Of a stretch of 64,000 nt of DNA, positions 33,535 to 41,562 are shown piece after piece. Numbering within the stretch: position 1 is the stretch's first letter; the number at the start of each line of letters is the position of its first letter. This stretch comes from Burkholderia anthina (GTDB taxonomy: Bacteria > Pseudomonadota > Gammaproteobacteria > Burkholderiales > Burkholderiaceae). The position numbers and the translations under genes were made by a program. The DNA lies in NCBI RefSeq assembly GCF_001547525.1, contig NZ_LNJP01000003.1, forward strand, positions 1,302,001-1,366,000, read 5' to 3'. Below the pieces are notes generated by a model. It ran no database searches, was not told the origin of the DNA, and saw nothing but the letters and a program-made list of their open reading frames with translations.

Positions 33535-34842
33535 GGTGAAGTTTTACGGGAGCCAAGGTGATCTTCTGCGGGAGCTGACGTGATGGGGTTCGGGGAGCTG
33601 CGTGAGCCGTTGCAGGAAGGGTCGTGAGCGGATTCGGGATCACAGTAAAACACGAGTTTTCCCAAAGGTGAGGGTTTTCGGGGCCGTGCAGCCATGGAAC
33701 CCGCGCCGCGCCTGACCGCACAGTTTTCTGCCTGTGCAGACATAGGTGAGAATTTGCGGGACCTGTTTCGCGCCCCGATTCTGCCCATCTTTTGGGCAGA
33801 TTAGGTGAAAGGTGAGGTTTCACGGGACTCCACGGGAATTTGCTGTGAGGATTTCCGGGAAGCGGACGCCATTTTGCACAGCAAAAGTGCTCTCCGGCGG
33901 CTGTGATGCCCCAAAGGTGAGGTTTTTCGGGAGGGAAATCCGGGTCTTCCTGCCCCTTTGGGCGCAAGGTGAGCTTTTTCGGGGCATGGATCACAGGCTG
34001 TGGCTTGGCTTACAGGTGAGATTTTCCGGGAGAGAGATCTGCTCGAAAAATGGGCAAAGGTGAGGTTTTTCAGGAGCCGGCACCGGTCGAATTCGCCGAA
34101 AAGCCCGCCAGGACTGGAAGAAATCTCGTTTTTGCTGTGCCACTTTTTGGCACAGGTGAGATTTTTCGGGGGCGGTCCTACGGTCGTCTGATGAAGGATT
34201 TCGGCCTAAAGGTGAGGTTTTGCGGGAGACCGCGACGATGCACAGCCAAATGCCTTCTGGGCATAAGTATCGGAAGAGATTGGAGTTTTTGATACCGCGC
34301 CGGTTACGGTGAGGTTTTTCGGGAGCCATTTCCGTGCCCACCGCCGTGCCGCATTTGATAGGTAAGGTGAGCGTTTTCGGGAGTCGTTGGCGCTCGGTCC
34401 CGCGTCCGTCGGGCATTTATCGGTGTCCGGACGAATCGACCTGCTGTGCTCGAGGTGAGTATTTTCGGGACCGGATACGATTTGCGCGCTGTACAATGCG
34501 CGCCCGGGCCAGCCAATCAGCGTTGTTCGGGCCGCGTGTGCCGGTTTCCGGGGTGCTTTGGCCTATGTCGGAGCCGAATCGACTTCCTCGCGAGCCGTGC
34601 CTGTACATGCATACAGGCCGGTGTGCTTCAGTCGCGGACGGGCGGTGAGGTGCAGTCGCAAGCCTGTGTCGAACTCGCGGCTGCGCAGTCGCAAAATTAC
34701 GACAAATCGAAAGGTGAGCCGATACGGGAGCCAATTCCGCACGTGTCGCGCACAGGGGAAATTCTGTGAATCGGCGCATGCCGCGGCACGTCTGGAAGAG
34801 TCCGGAACGCCGCCCTGGCCGACCGGTGAGCGTTTTCGGGAG
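33535..34842 (+). repeat. oriC2: Origin iteron array (about 16 clear copies of an 18-bp unit)
   Basis: The unit reads GGTGAGGTTTTTCGGGAG. Clear copies begin at 33535, 33557, 33667, 33745, 33811, 33916, 33968, 34015, 34059, 34155, 34211, 34308, 34366, 34454, 34713 and 34825; weaker copies occur near 33579, 33601, 33623 and 33844. All point rightwards toward repA, with irregular spacing of about 20-260 bp. This is the expected binding array for the Rep_3 initiator and marks the replication origin of the replicon. Confidence 0.93.
34601..34616. promoter_or_regulatory. LexA-box-like palindrome upstream of repA
   Basis: CTGTACATGCATACAG fits CTGT-N8-ACAG and is flanked by CC/GG, making an 18-bp inverted repeat. 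It lies 345 bp before the repA start inside the gap between two iterons. A Rep-operator role is an alternative. Confidence 0.5.
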
Positions 34843-34960
34843 GGGTTCGGGTGAGTGCCGTTTTGCCGGCGCGCTTCACCGGCTATGGTGAGCATGTCGT
34901 TCTGGACGCACATCACCGCAGGCGCTATCCTTCTGGGAAACTTCTCCTCCGACCCGACGT

Positions 34961-36328
34961 ATGGCCACGACGAAGCGCGCCAAGAAAACCGATGTGGATG
35001 TGGTGAGTGCCAGTTCAGCCGAATTGCGAAAGGCCGTCGAGGCGATCGCCATTCAGCCGAAGAGCGGCAAGATCACGCTCCTCACTCGCAAGCTGTTCAA
35101 TGTCCTGCTGGCCGTCGCGCAGCAGGCCGACGATTCGGGCGATACGTATCGCGCGCTGCTGTCGGACATCGTTGCCAACTCCGCTTTCGATTCGAACGAC
35201 ACCGCGTTGGTGAAGGAACACCTGCGCCGCATGGTGTCGGTGCAGGTCGAATGGAGCACGGGGACGTCGAGCCAGAAGCCGGGCCGCAAGTGGGGGATCT
35301 CCACGCTGATTGCCGATGCGGAAATTCTCGAGGATCCGACCACCCGCCGCGTATGGGTCGAATTCTCGTTCGCGCCGAAGATCAAGAAAAAGCTGCTCGA
35401 CCCGGTCCAGTATGCGCGCCTGAGCCTGCAGTTCCAGAGCCAGCTGCGCAGCAGCGCGGGGCTCGCGCTGTACGAGATCTGCGTGCGCTACCTGACGAAC
35501 CCGAGTCACCTGACGATGCGCGAGCCGTGGGAATGGTGGCGGCCGATTCTGTCGGGCACGCCCGACACGGAAGCCGGCGACGAAGCGAAGCGCGAGTACA
35601 AGTACTTCAAGCGCGACTACCTGCGTCCCGCGATCGCGGAAGTCAATGCGGTCACCAACATCTTCGTCGAACTGATCGAGCACCGCGAAGGGCGTCGGGT
35701 GGCCGAGATCCAGTTTCGCGTGACCGAACGCAAGCAGCCGATGCTCGCGCTCGACGAACACCCGAACGTGTTCGACAGCACGCTGGTCGACCGGATGGTG
35801 AAACTCGGGATCCCGCTGAAGGAAGCACAAACACTCTATGCGGACAGCGAGGAAAACCGGATTCGCGCCGCATTGCAGATGACCGAGCAGCGGATGCGCA
35901 GCACGACGCTGCCGCCGGTGCGCAGCGCGCCGGCGCTGTTCAAGGACGCGCTGAAGAAGGGTTATGCGCCGCCGGTCGAGTCGGTCGACGCGCTGCCTGC
36001 CGGCACGCCGTCCGCGAAGGTTGCGGCTGCGCAGCCGGACGACCTGAAGGCTCGCCTGCTGAGCGAGTTCGCGGCGTTCCGCCGCAAGGAAGCGAAGGTG
36101 CTGTACGAGGAGCAGGGCGACGCGGAGCGCGAAGTGGCGCGTGAGTCGTTCGAGTCCGAGGCATTGCCGACAATGGGCTCGCATCTGCGCGACGACTGGC
36201 GCAAGCGCGGCCTCGATTCCAAGCTGGCCGAGACGGCCTTTTTCGACTGGCTGGCCCAGAAGACCTGGGGCGAGCCGACGGACGGCGATCTGCTGTCGTT
36301 CACGCTGAACCAGTCGCGGGCCGCTTGA
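34961..36328 (+). CDS. repA: Replication initiator protein, Rep_3 family
   Basis: 455 residues. Residues about 20-280 hold the two winged-helix domains of plasmid initiators (KSGKITLLTRKLFNVLLAVAQ in pieces; LRSSAGLALYEICVRYLTNP; KYFKRDYLRPAIAEVNAVTNI), which bind iterons. The C-terminal ~170 residues are longer than in small plasmid Reps and end WLAQKTWGEPTDGDLLSFTL. Directly downstream of the iteron array and convergent with parB. Together these define a plasmid-derived secondary-chromosome replicon. Confidence 0.95.
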   Translation: MATTKRAKKTDVDVVSASSAELRKAVEAIAIQPKSGKITLLTRKLFNVLLAVAQQADDSGDTYRALLSDIVANSAFDSNDTALVKEHLRRMVSVQVEWSTGTSSQKPGRKWGISTLIADAEILEDPTTRRVWVEFSFAPKIKKKLLDPVQYARLSLQFQSQLRSSAGLALYEICVRYLTNPSHLTMREPWEWWRPILSGTPDTEAGDEAKREYKYFKRDYLRPAIAEVNAVTNIFVELIEHREGRRVAEIQFRVTERKQPMLALDEHPNVFDSTLVDRMVKLGIPLKEAQTLYADSEENRIRAALQMTEQRMRSTTLPPVRSAPALFKDALKKGYAPPVESVDALPAGTPSAKVAAAQPDDLKARLLSEFAAFRRKEAKVLYEEQGDAEREVARESFESEALPTMGSHLRDDWRKRGLDSKLAETAFFDWLAQKTWGEPTDGDLLSFTLNQSRAA

Positions 36329-36338
36329 GGCCCGCTCA

Positions 36339-36354
36339 GGCCCGCTGACGGGCC
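36339..36354. terminator. GC-rich hairpin between convergent repA and parB
   Basis: GGCCCG (36339-36344) and CGGGCC (36349-36354) around CTGA. It sits just after the repA stop but has no T-run, so its role as a terminator is uncertain. Confidence 0.35.
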
Positions 36355-36420
36355 GCCGCCGGTCCCATCCGTTGGTCGGGCGGGGCCGGCGCCCGTGTCA
36401 GGCTCTGCCGGCCGCTTCCA

Positions 36421-37482
36421 TTACTCCGACAACAGCATCCGCTCGAGTTGCTCGAGGATCGCATCGCGCTTATCCTTCGGGAGGCCGCGCAGGCGCAGTT
36501 CGATGCGGTCTTCGCCATACGATTTCAGATCGCCGACCGACTTGCCGCCGAGCTTGATCTCGAGACGCTGCGCGTAGCGCTGACGGCCCGCAGCCTTCGG
36601 CGTCTCCTGCGCCGCGACGCGGCCCTTGACGATGTCCGAGACCTGGCGCGTGCTGAGGTCGTCCGACACGATCTTGTTGATCAGCCGCAGCGTCGCCTCG
36701 GTGCCGCGCGCGTTGTGATAGCGGCCGACCTGATACGCCATGTTCGATCCGAAGCGATCGGGGCGCGCGACCATTTCCTGCATGATCGCTTCCGGCAACT
36801 TGCCAATCGACAGCGCAACGGCCACCGTCGACTCGTCGAGGCCGAGATGCTCGGCGAGTTCTTTCTGGCTCTGGAAATGCTTGTCGTCGAGGAAGCGGCG
36901 CCACACGACGGCATTGTCGAACACCGTCTGCGAATCGCGCTGAACGTTGAGGTCATAGCCGAGCTTGTAGCTCTGGATGCCGATCGGCACGTCGATCACG
37001 ATCGCCTTGACCGACTCCTTGTTTGCTTCCTTCAGCGCCCGCACGCGGCGGCCACCATCGCTGACGAAATACGTGCCCGGGTTGTCGTAATCCGGAATCA
37101 CGTGGATCGCTTGCTGCTGCCCTTGCTTCGCAAGGTTCACCGCGAGTTCGGCAATCGACGATTTCAGATAGAAGTGCCGCGGGTTGAACGGGCTATGTTT
37201 GATCGCCTTCAGCGGCAACTCGATCACCTGCCCGGGGGCATAGCGATTCTCGAGACGCCACGCGCGGTATTGCTGCGATTCGTCAATCGACGGGTCGATC
37301 GTGAATTCCGGAGCAGGAGGCGGTGCGATGTCCTTCTTCGCGGATTTGGTCGACGCCGGGGTCGGCGTCTCGGACTTGACGATGCCGTCGATCGCATTGA
37401 GCCGATCGAGCGCCGTGCGCTTCTCGCTCGTCGTGATATCCGGGCGCGCTTGGAATCCTTTGGCAAATTGGGAGGGTTTCAT
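36421..37482 (-). CDS. parB: Chromosome partitioning protein ParB
   Basis: 353 residues from ATG 37482 (AAAGGAGT upstream). Residues about 95-195 are the ParB/Srx CTP-binding domain (IELPLKAIKHSPFNPRHFY; DYDNPGTYFVSDGGRRVRALKEA), followed by a helix-turn-helix (LAEHLGLDESTVAVALSIGKL) and a basic C-terminal dimer domain. It would load on the parS sites just upstream of parA and spread. It starts 23 bp after parA, and its ribosome site overlaps a parS-like palindrome. Confidence 0.95.
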   Translation of the reverse strand: MKPSQFAKGFQARPDITTSEKRTALDRLNAIDGIVKSETPTPASTKSAKKDIAPPPAPEFTIDPSIDESQQYRAWRLENRYAPGQVIELPLKAIKHSPFNPRHFYLKSSIAELAVNLAKQGQQQAIHVIPDYDNPGTYFVSDGGRRVRALKEANKESVKAIVIDVPIGIQSYKLGYDLNVQRDSQTVFDNAVVWRRFLDDKHFQSQKELAEHLGLDESTVAVALSIGKLPEAIMQEMVARPDRFGSNMAYQVGRYHNARGTEATLRLINKIVSDDLSTRQVSDIVKGRVAAQETPKAAGRQRYAQRLEIKLGGKSVGDLKSYGEDRIELRLRGLPKDKRDAILEQLERMLLSE

Positions 37483-37489
37483 GTGACTC

Positions 37490-37505
37490 CTTTGTGCGCA
37501 TAAAG
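37490..37505. promoter_or_regulatory. parS-like palindrome in the parA-parB junction
   Basis: CTTTGTGCGCATAAAG shares the core TGCGCATAAA with the upstream parS sites. It lies between the parA stop and the parB start and overlaps the parB ribosome site, so ParB bound here could affect its own expression. Confidence 0.55.
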
Positions 37506-38168
37506 TCAGGGCAGCATGGCGACGATTTCGTCGGCACATGCGCGAATTTCGGAGGCGGCCAGCTTGCCGCCACGATCGTTCATTTGCAGCACGGTCTGAC
37601 CGAGCGCCATCGCCTGCTTGTACGCTTCCCGAGTCGGGATCTGCGTCTTCAGCAACGGAAAGCCAAGTTCCTCGAGTGCACGCTTGAGCTCGCGGGTCAG
37701 CATGCGTTTCTCTTCGGTCTTGTTCAGCAGGAAGACCGCGCGGAGGTCTTCGTTCATCACCTGCGCTTGCTGAATCAGTTTGACCAGCCCGACGCTCGAC
37801 CAATAATCGGCCGGCGACGACGATGTCGGGATCACGGCAATCGATGCGGCCAGCAGGACGACACCCGAGACTTTCTCGGTGATCGACGGCGGGCAGTCCA
37901 CGACGATGATGTCGTAGTCGTTGATGAACTTCTTGATCTCGCGATGGATCTGGCCGTCGGCTTCGGCAAGATTGATGACCGGAAACGGGATGCCGTTTTC
38001 GCTGTCGCCGGATGCGCTCGACCAGTGAACCAGCGTGTTTTGACGGTCAGCATCGATGACGAGGACGCGCTTCCCTTTTTCATGGAACGCGGCGCCGAGA
38101 TGCATGGCAATCGTGCTTTTGCCGACGCCACCTTTTTGTTGAGTGACTGCAATGATTTCCGCGGCCAA
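37506..38168 (-). CDS. parA: Chromosome partitioning ATPase ParA
   Basis: 220 residues with a deviant Walker A (KGGVGKST, residues 12-19), Walker A' VVDCPPS and a DADRQNT motif. It lacks an N-terminal DNA-binding extension, so it is the short type Ib-like form that does not bind an operator itself. ParA forms ATP-dependent gradients on the nucleoid that move ParB-parS complexes. First gene of parAB, with the parS cluster just upstream. Confidence 0.95.
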   Translation of the reverse strand: MAAEIIAVTQQKGGVGKSTIAMHLGAAFHEKGKRVLVIDADRQNTLVHWSSASGDSENGIPFPVINLAEADGQIHREIKKFINDYDIIVVDCPPSITEKVSGVVLLAASIAVIPTSSSPADYWSSVGLVKLIQQAQVMNEDLRAVFLLNKTEEKRMLTRELKRALEELGFPLLKTQIPTREAYKQAMALGQTVLQMNDRGGKLAASEIRACADEIVAMLP

Positions 38169-38267
38169 TTTTCACTCCTGTTTTGGTCGTTGGAATTCTA
38201 CAGGACGATATTTGAATTTCAATGAAATTGTCGGTCGACAACGACGCATTGGCCATTCGGACGATCG

Positions 38268-39084
38268 GTTTATGCGCATAAACGAAGTGGCGACGATGGG
38301 GAGTTCGTTGGGGCGGTGTGTTGGAGGTGGCGAAGCTAAGATAGAGGGGTGATGGGCTGCGTGGTGGGATGGTCTTCACGCGCTACATCGCCGGGCACCT
38401 GTTCGTCACGGGGATATCGCGGGTGCTCTGCCCTTTCCGGGGCGGATAGGACTGTCGGCGAGTCGGGGAGTTTGTGCGCATAAACTCCGCAGCGGACGAA
38501 GCGATGAACTCGGCTGGGGAGCGTGCGTGCCGGGCATCTGCGAGCTCCAAGGCGAATGCGCGTCCCTGAGTTGCGTCCGTGAACGGGCATTCAGGGGACA
38601 TTCTGTCGGCCCCGCAGCGTTTATGCGCATAAACCAGACGCAACGATGATCCGCGATGAAGGGCCGCAGCCGACACCTCACCAAATCAGGCGACCCATGA
38701 TGTCGTGTCGGGACGGTCTGTCGTTTGCAGCGATTGCGCGGTGCCGTCTCGTGTCGGCATCGCCCAAGGCCCGAGTCAAGCCGTGCGCCGCCCGACAATC
38801 GCCGGCATTATGCGCATAAACCTGCCCAAGGCAGGCCGCCGATGATGTCGCGCTGAGTGGCTGATCGATACAGCGATCGCCCTCTGCCGCCTTGTGCCGC
38901 ATACGTCCACGCCCGGAGTCGCGCCTCGCCTCGGCCAAAAATCGCTGGCTTTATGCGCATAAACCACTCGACGCGCCGGGCCATCACGCCCCCACCATCG
39001 GAGATAACCTGTGCGACACATTGCTGGGCAAATTGCAGTCCGCGAATCCTGCGCACCAGATGTTCTAGCTTTATGCGCATAAAC
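38268..39084. repeat. parS: Cluster of six parS-like 16-bp palindromes
   Basis: GTTTATGCGCATAAAC is a perfect palindrome at 38268-38283 and 38619-38634; near-copies lie at 38470-38485 (one change), 38806-38821 (CATTATGCGCATAAAC), 38949-38964 and 39069-39084 (both CTTTATGCGCATAAAC). Spacing is 120-200 bp. They occupy the parA-arsC gap and are the probable ParB-binding centromere. The core differs from the universal TGTTTCACGTGAAACA of primary chromosomes, as expected for a chromosome-specific system. Confidence 0.93.
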
Positions 39085-39264
39085 AACGGCTCTTTGAAGC
39101 GTTTTCGAACACCGGAGACACGCTCTCCCATCACAGCGCGTCGCTAAACCGAACCGTCTCAGCCACTTGTCGAAAGGAACGCCACCCCGGTCTCGGCTGA
39201 ACCACGCCAGCAAGCCCCTCAATGCAGAGTGGCTACAATATAGGGCTCCCCCACCCAGGCTTGA
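38284..39264. other. Non-coding centromere region
   Basis: Apart from the parS-like sites no gene is recognised between parA and arsC (about 1.1 kb). Sequence between the sites is not repeated, so only the 16-bp palindromes are conserved. Confidence 0.6.
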
Positions 39265-39624
39265 ATGATGATCACGATCTACCACAACCCCCGATGCTCG
39301 AAGTCCCGCGAGACGCTTGCGTTGGTCGAGTCGCTGAATACCGCCGGCACGCCGTTGACCGTCGTCGAGTATCTGAAGACGCCGCCGACCGTCGAGGAAC
39401 TGGAAACGCTGCATCAGCAGCTCGGCCGGCCGGTCCGCGACATGCTGCGCGACGGCGAGGAGCCGTACAAGACGCTGAATCTGGCCCGCGCGGATCTGAC
39501 CGACGCCGAAGCCTACGCGGCGATCGTCGCTCATCCGATCCTGCTGCAGCGCCCCATCGTCGTGTATCGCGGCAAGGCGGCTATCGGTCGACCGCCCGAG
39601 TCCGTGAAGGCGTTGTTCGAATAA
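39265..39624 (+). CDS. arsC: ArsC-family arsenate reductase (glutaredoxin-dependent type)
   Basis: 119 residues with a thioredoxin fold. The active-site motif YHNPRCSKSRE contains the catalytic Cys (residue 11), and the arginines seen in E. coli ArsC are represented in RPIVVYRGKAAIGRPPE. It may reduce arsenate to arsenite with glutaredoxin, though some members of this ArsC/Spx-like group have other redox functions. It stands alone, with no ars operon nearby. ATG 39265 or 39268 could be the start. Confidence 0.8.
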   Translation: MMITIYHNPRCSKSRETLALVESLNTAGTPLTVVEYLKTPPTVEELETLHQQLGRPVRDMLRDGEEPYKTLNLARADLTDAEAYAAIVAHPILLQRPIVVYRGKAAIGRPPESVKALFE

Positions 39625-39777
39625 TTCTTGTCCGGCGTATTTTTCTTATTGCATCGATGCGGCCCAGCCCGGCCCGGCACGCGCAACGGCATCCAGGCCG
39701 ACGCAACCTCCAGGCCGCCTGCTAGCCGTCACCGGAACGATACGCCGACATCGCGGCGCCTCGGGCGTGAACACGCC

Positions 39778-39993
39778 CTAGCCGCCACCGGACGACCCGT
39801 CATCATCATCCGGCTCCCGCCCCGCGGCCGCTTTCGCGGCCGTCCGCAACAGCGCGATCTGCCCGCGATAGGCGCGGCATCCGCTGCAGGTCGGCAGATG
39901 CACACGCACCTGCAGGCGCTCGTGCAGTGTCAGAGGCCGGTCGAGCGCATCCGACAGCAGTCGTGTCACGTCAGTACATTTCCCCGGCAGCAT
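39778..39993 (-). CDS. Short zinc-binding anti-sigma factor
   Basis: 71 residues with HLPTCSGC (HxxxCxxC, residues 32-39), the zf-HC2/ZAS signature, with no transmembrane segment. Its start overlaps the 3' end of the ECF sigma gene by 23 bp, so the two are coupled. Cytoplasmic ZAS proteins often sense redox through the Cys residues; that is inferred from the motif. Confidence 0.75.
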   Translation of the reverse strand: MLPGKCTDVTRLLSDALDRPLTLHERLQVRVHLPTCSGCRAYRGQIALLRTAAKAAAGREPDDDDGSSGGG

Positions 39994-40570
39994 CTTCGGT
40001 CGTCAGTCCTTTTTCGCTCAGGCAGGTTCGCAGGCGCGTGCGTGCCCGGTACAGCAGCACGCTGCAATGATTCGTCGTCAGCGTCAATTCGCTGCAGATG
40101 TCCGGAATCTCGACGTCGAGAAATTCGCGCATCATGAACACGCGTCCGATCTGCTCCGGCAGATGGTCGAGGCACACCTGGAACAGCATCCAGAACTGCT
40201 GTTGCTGCAACAGCGTCTCGGGTTTCGGCCACGGTCGCGGTTTCGCATGCGCGGCCCAGTGCCCGTTGTCCTTGAACAGTTCGCGATCGAGCACGGATTC
40301 GCCGTCGAGCTCCGCATCGAGCGCGGTCAGGCTCACCATCCGCTGCCGCGCGCGCAGCACGTCGATCAGCTTGTTGCGCAGGATGGCGAACACCCACGTC
40401 TTGTGGGCCGATAGCCCCGCGAACTCGCCGGCATGCGACCACGCGGCGGCCAGCGCCTCCTGCACGGCGTCTTCGGCCGCGTCGGCATCGCGAAGCTGGA
40501 GTCGTGCGAAGCGCAGCAGATCGTGCCGCAGTTGTGCGAGATAGGCGGGGTCGTCGTATGCGGACGGCAT
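39971..40570 (-). CDS. ECF-family RNA polymerase sigma factor
   Basis: 199 residues from ATG 40570. Region 2 (LLRFARLQLRDADAAEDAVQEALAAAW in pieces; SAHKTWVFAILRNKLIDVLR) and region 4 (LPEQIGRVFMMREFLDVEIPDICSELTL, then LYRARTRLRTCL). It would direct RNA polymerase to stress promoters and be restrained by the overlapping anti-sigma factor. The frame allows an upstream ATG at 40624, but the extra residues are outside the domain and no ribosome site is clear for either start. Confidence 0.88.
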   Translation of the reverse strand: MPSAYDDPAYLAQLRHDLLRFARLQLRDADAAEDAVQEALAAAWSHAGEFAGLSAHKTWVFAILRNKLIDVLRARQRMVSLTALDAELDGESVLDRELFKDNGHWAAHAKPRPWPKPETLLQQQQFWMLFQVCLDHLPEQIGRVFMMREFLDVEIPDICSELTLTTNHCSVLLYRARTRLRTCLSEKGLTTEDAAGEMY

Positions 40571-40791
40571 GTGTGGGTCGTCGTGTTTCGAAGCGATCGC
40601 GCATGCGTCACGGAACGGGCGCATCGCGGTGCGAGCAGCTTACTGGTTGCGGTGCCGCCCTGCAACGCCATGTTCCGTCGCGATTTCATGAAGCCGGCCG
40701 CCGCGCTGCGCTATGCTTGCCGAACCCTCGTCTCGCACGTCGAAGGCGCCGCGCGGCGGGCAAACTGTAACGTCGGAACATAACGGTCGAG

Positions 40792-40817
40792 TTATCCACA
40801 ATTTCTGTGGAAAACCT
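40792..40817. promoter_or_regulatory. DnaA-box cluster upstream of the FMN reductase
   Basis: TTATCCACA (40792-40800) is a perfect DnaA consensus, followed at about 40807 by TGTGGAAAA, the reverse of a one-mismatch box. It is about 4.4 kb right of repA, in the gap between the sigma factor and the FMN reductase. Confidence 0.45.
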
Positions 40818-40939
40818 TGTGGAAAGTCGGCCGGACGGCCCCGTCGGACGGCTCGCGGGCTGGCTTGCCTATAAACAGACCTTTGTCGCCCATTCGGAAG
40901 CAATCGCTCCGATTCCTCACTTACCGGAAGGAGAATGCC

Positions 40940-41494
40940 ATGTCCTATCGAATTGCGGTCGTCGTCGGCAGCCTGCGCAGCGCTTCGACGAACCGTGCGC
41001 TCGCGCACGCCGTGATCTCGCTCGCCCCCGCCGATTTTTCGTTCGAGTTCGTCGAGATCGGCGAGCTGCCGCTGTACAGCCAGGACTACGACGCGAATTT
41101 CCCGGAAGTCGCGAAGCGCTTCAAGCAGTCGATCGAAGCCGCCGACGCGTTGCTGTTCGTCACGCCCGAGTACAACCGGTCGATTCCGGGCGTGCTGAAG
41201 AATGCGCTCGACTGGGGCTCGCGCCCGTGGGGTTCCAATTCGTGGTCGGGCAAGCCGGGCGCGGTGCTCGGCACGTCGCCGGGCGCGACGGGCACCGCAC
41301 TCGCGCAGCAGCACCTGCGCAACGTGCTCGCGTACCTCGACGTGAAGACGCTCGGTCAGCCCGAGATGTTCATCAAGCACGACCCGGCGCGCATCGACGA
41401 CCAGGGGCAGATCGTCAGCGAGGACACGCGCAAGTTCCTGCAGGGCTTCGTCGATCGCTACGCGGGCTGGGTGCGCCTGCTGAAATCGGCGTGA
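40940..41494 (+). CDS. NADPH-dependent FMN reductase
   Basis: 184-residue flavodoxin-fold quinone/FMN reductase (SsuE/ChrR-like). VVGSLRSASTNRALAHAV binds the FMN phosphate, and TPEYNRSIPGVLKNALDW is the family signature, with GKPGAVLGTSPGATG nearby. It reduces FMN or quinones with NAD(P)H and may protect against oxidants. ATG 40940 is preceded by AAGGAGAA. Confidence 0.9.
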   Translation: MSYRIAVVVGSLRSASTNRALAHAVISLAPADFSFEFVEIGELPLYSQDYDANFPEVAKRFKQSIEAADALLFVTPEYNRSIPGVLKNALDWGSRPWGSNSWSGKPGAVLGTSPGATGTALAQQHLRNVLAYLDVKTLGQPEMFIKHDPARIDDQGQIVSEDTRKFLQGFVDRYAGWVRLLKSA

Positions 41495-41562
41495 TGTCGT
41501 TGGCCTGATCGCCGCCGCGCCGGTTCACGCAGTCGCGCCGGCGCCGGCCCGCACGTGGCCGG

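Noticed and set aside
33535..34842. Possible CRISPR array
   Set aside because: Repeats are 18 bp and partly degenerate with spacings from about 20 to 260 bp, followed by a Rep_3 initiator; this is an iteron array.
38268..39084. Possible CRISPR or REP-type repeats
   Set aside because: 16-bp perfect palindromes with 120-200 bp spacing beside parA fit a centromere.
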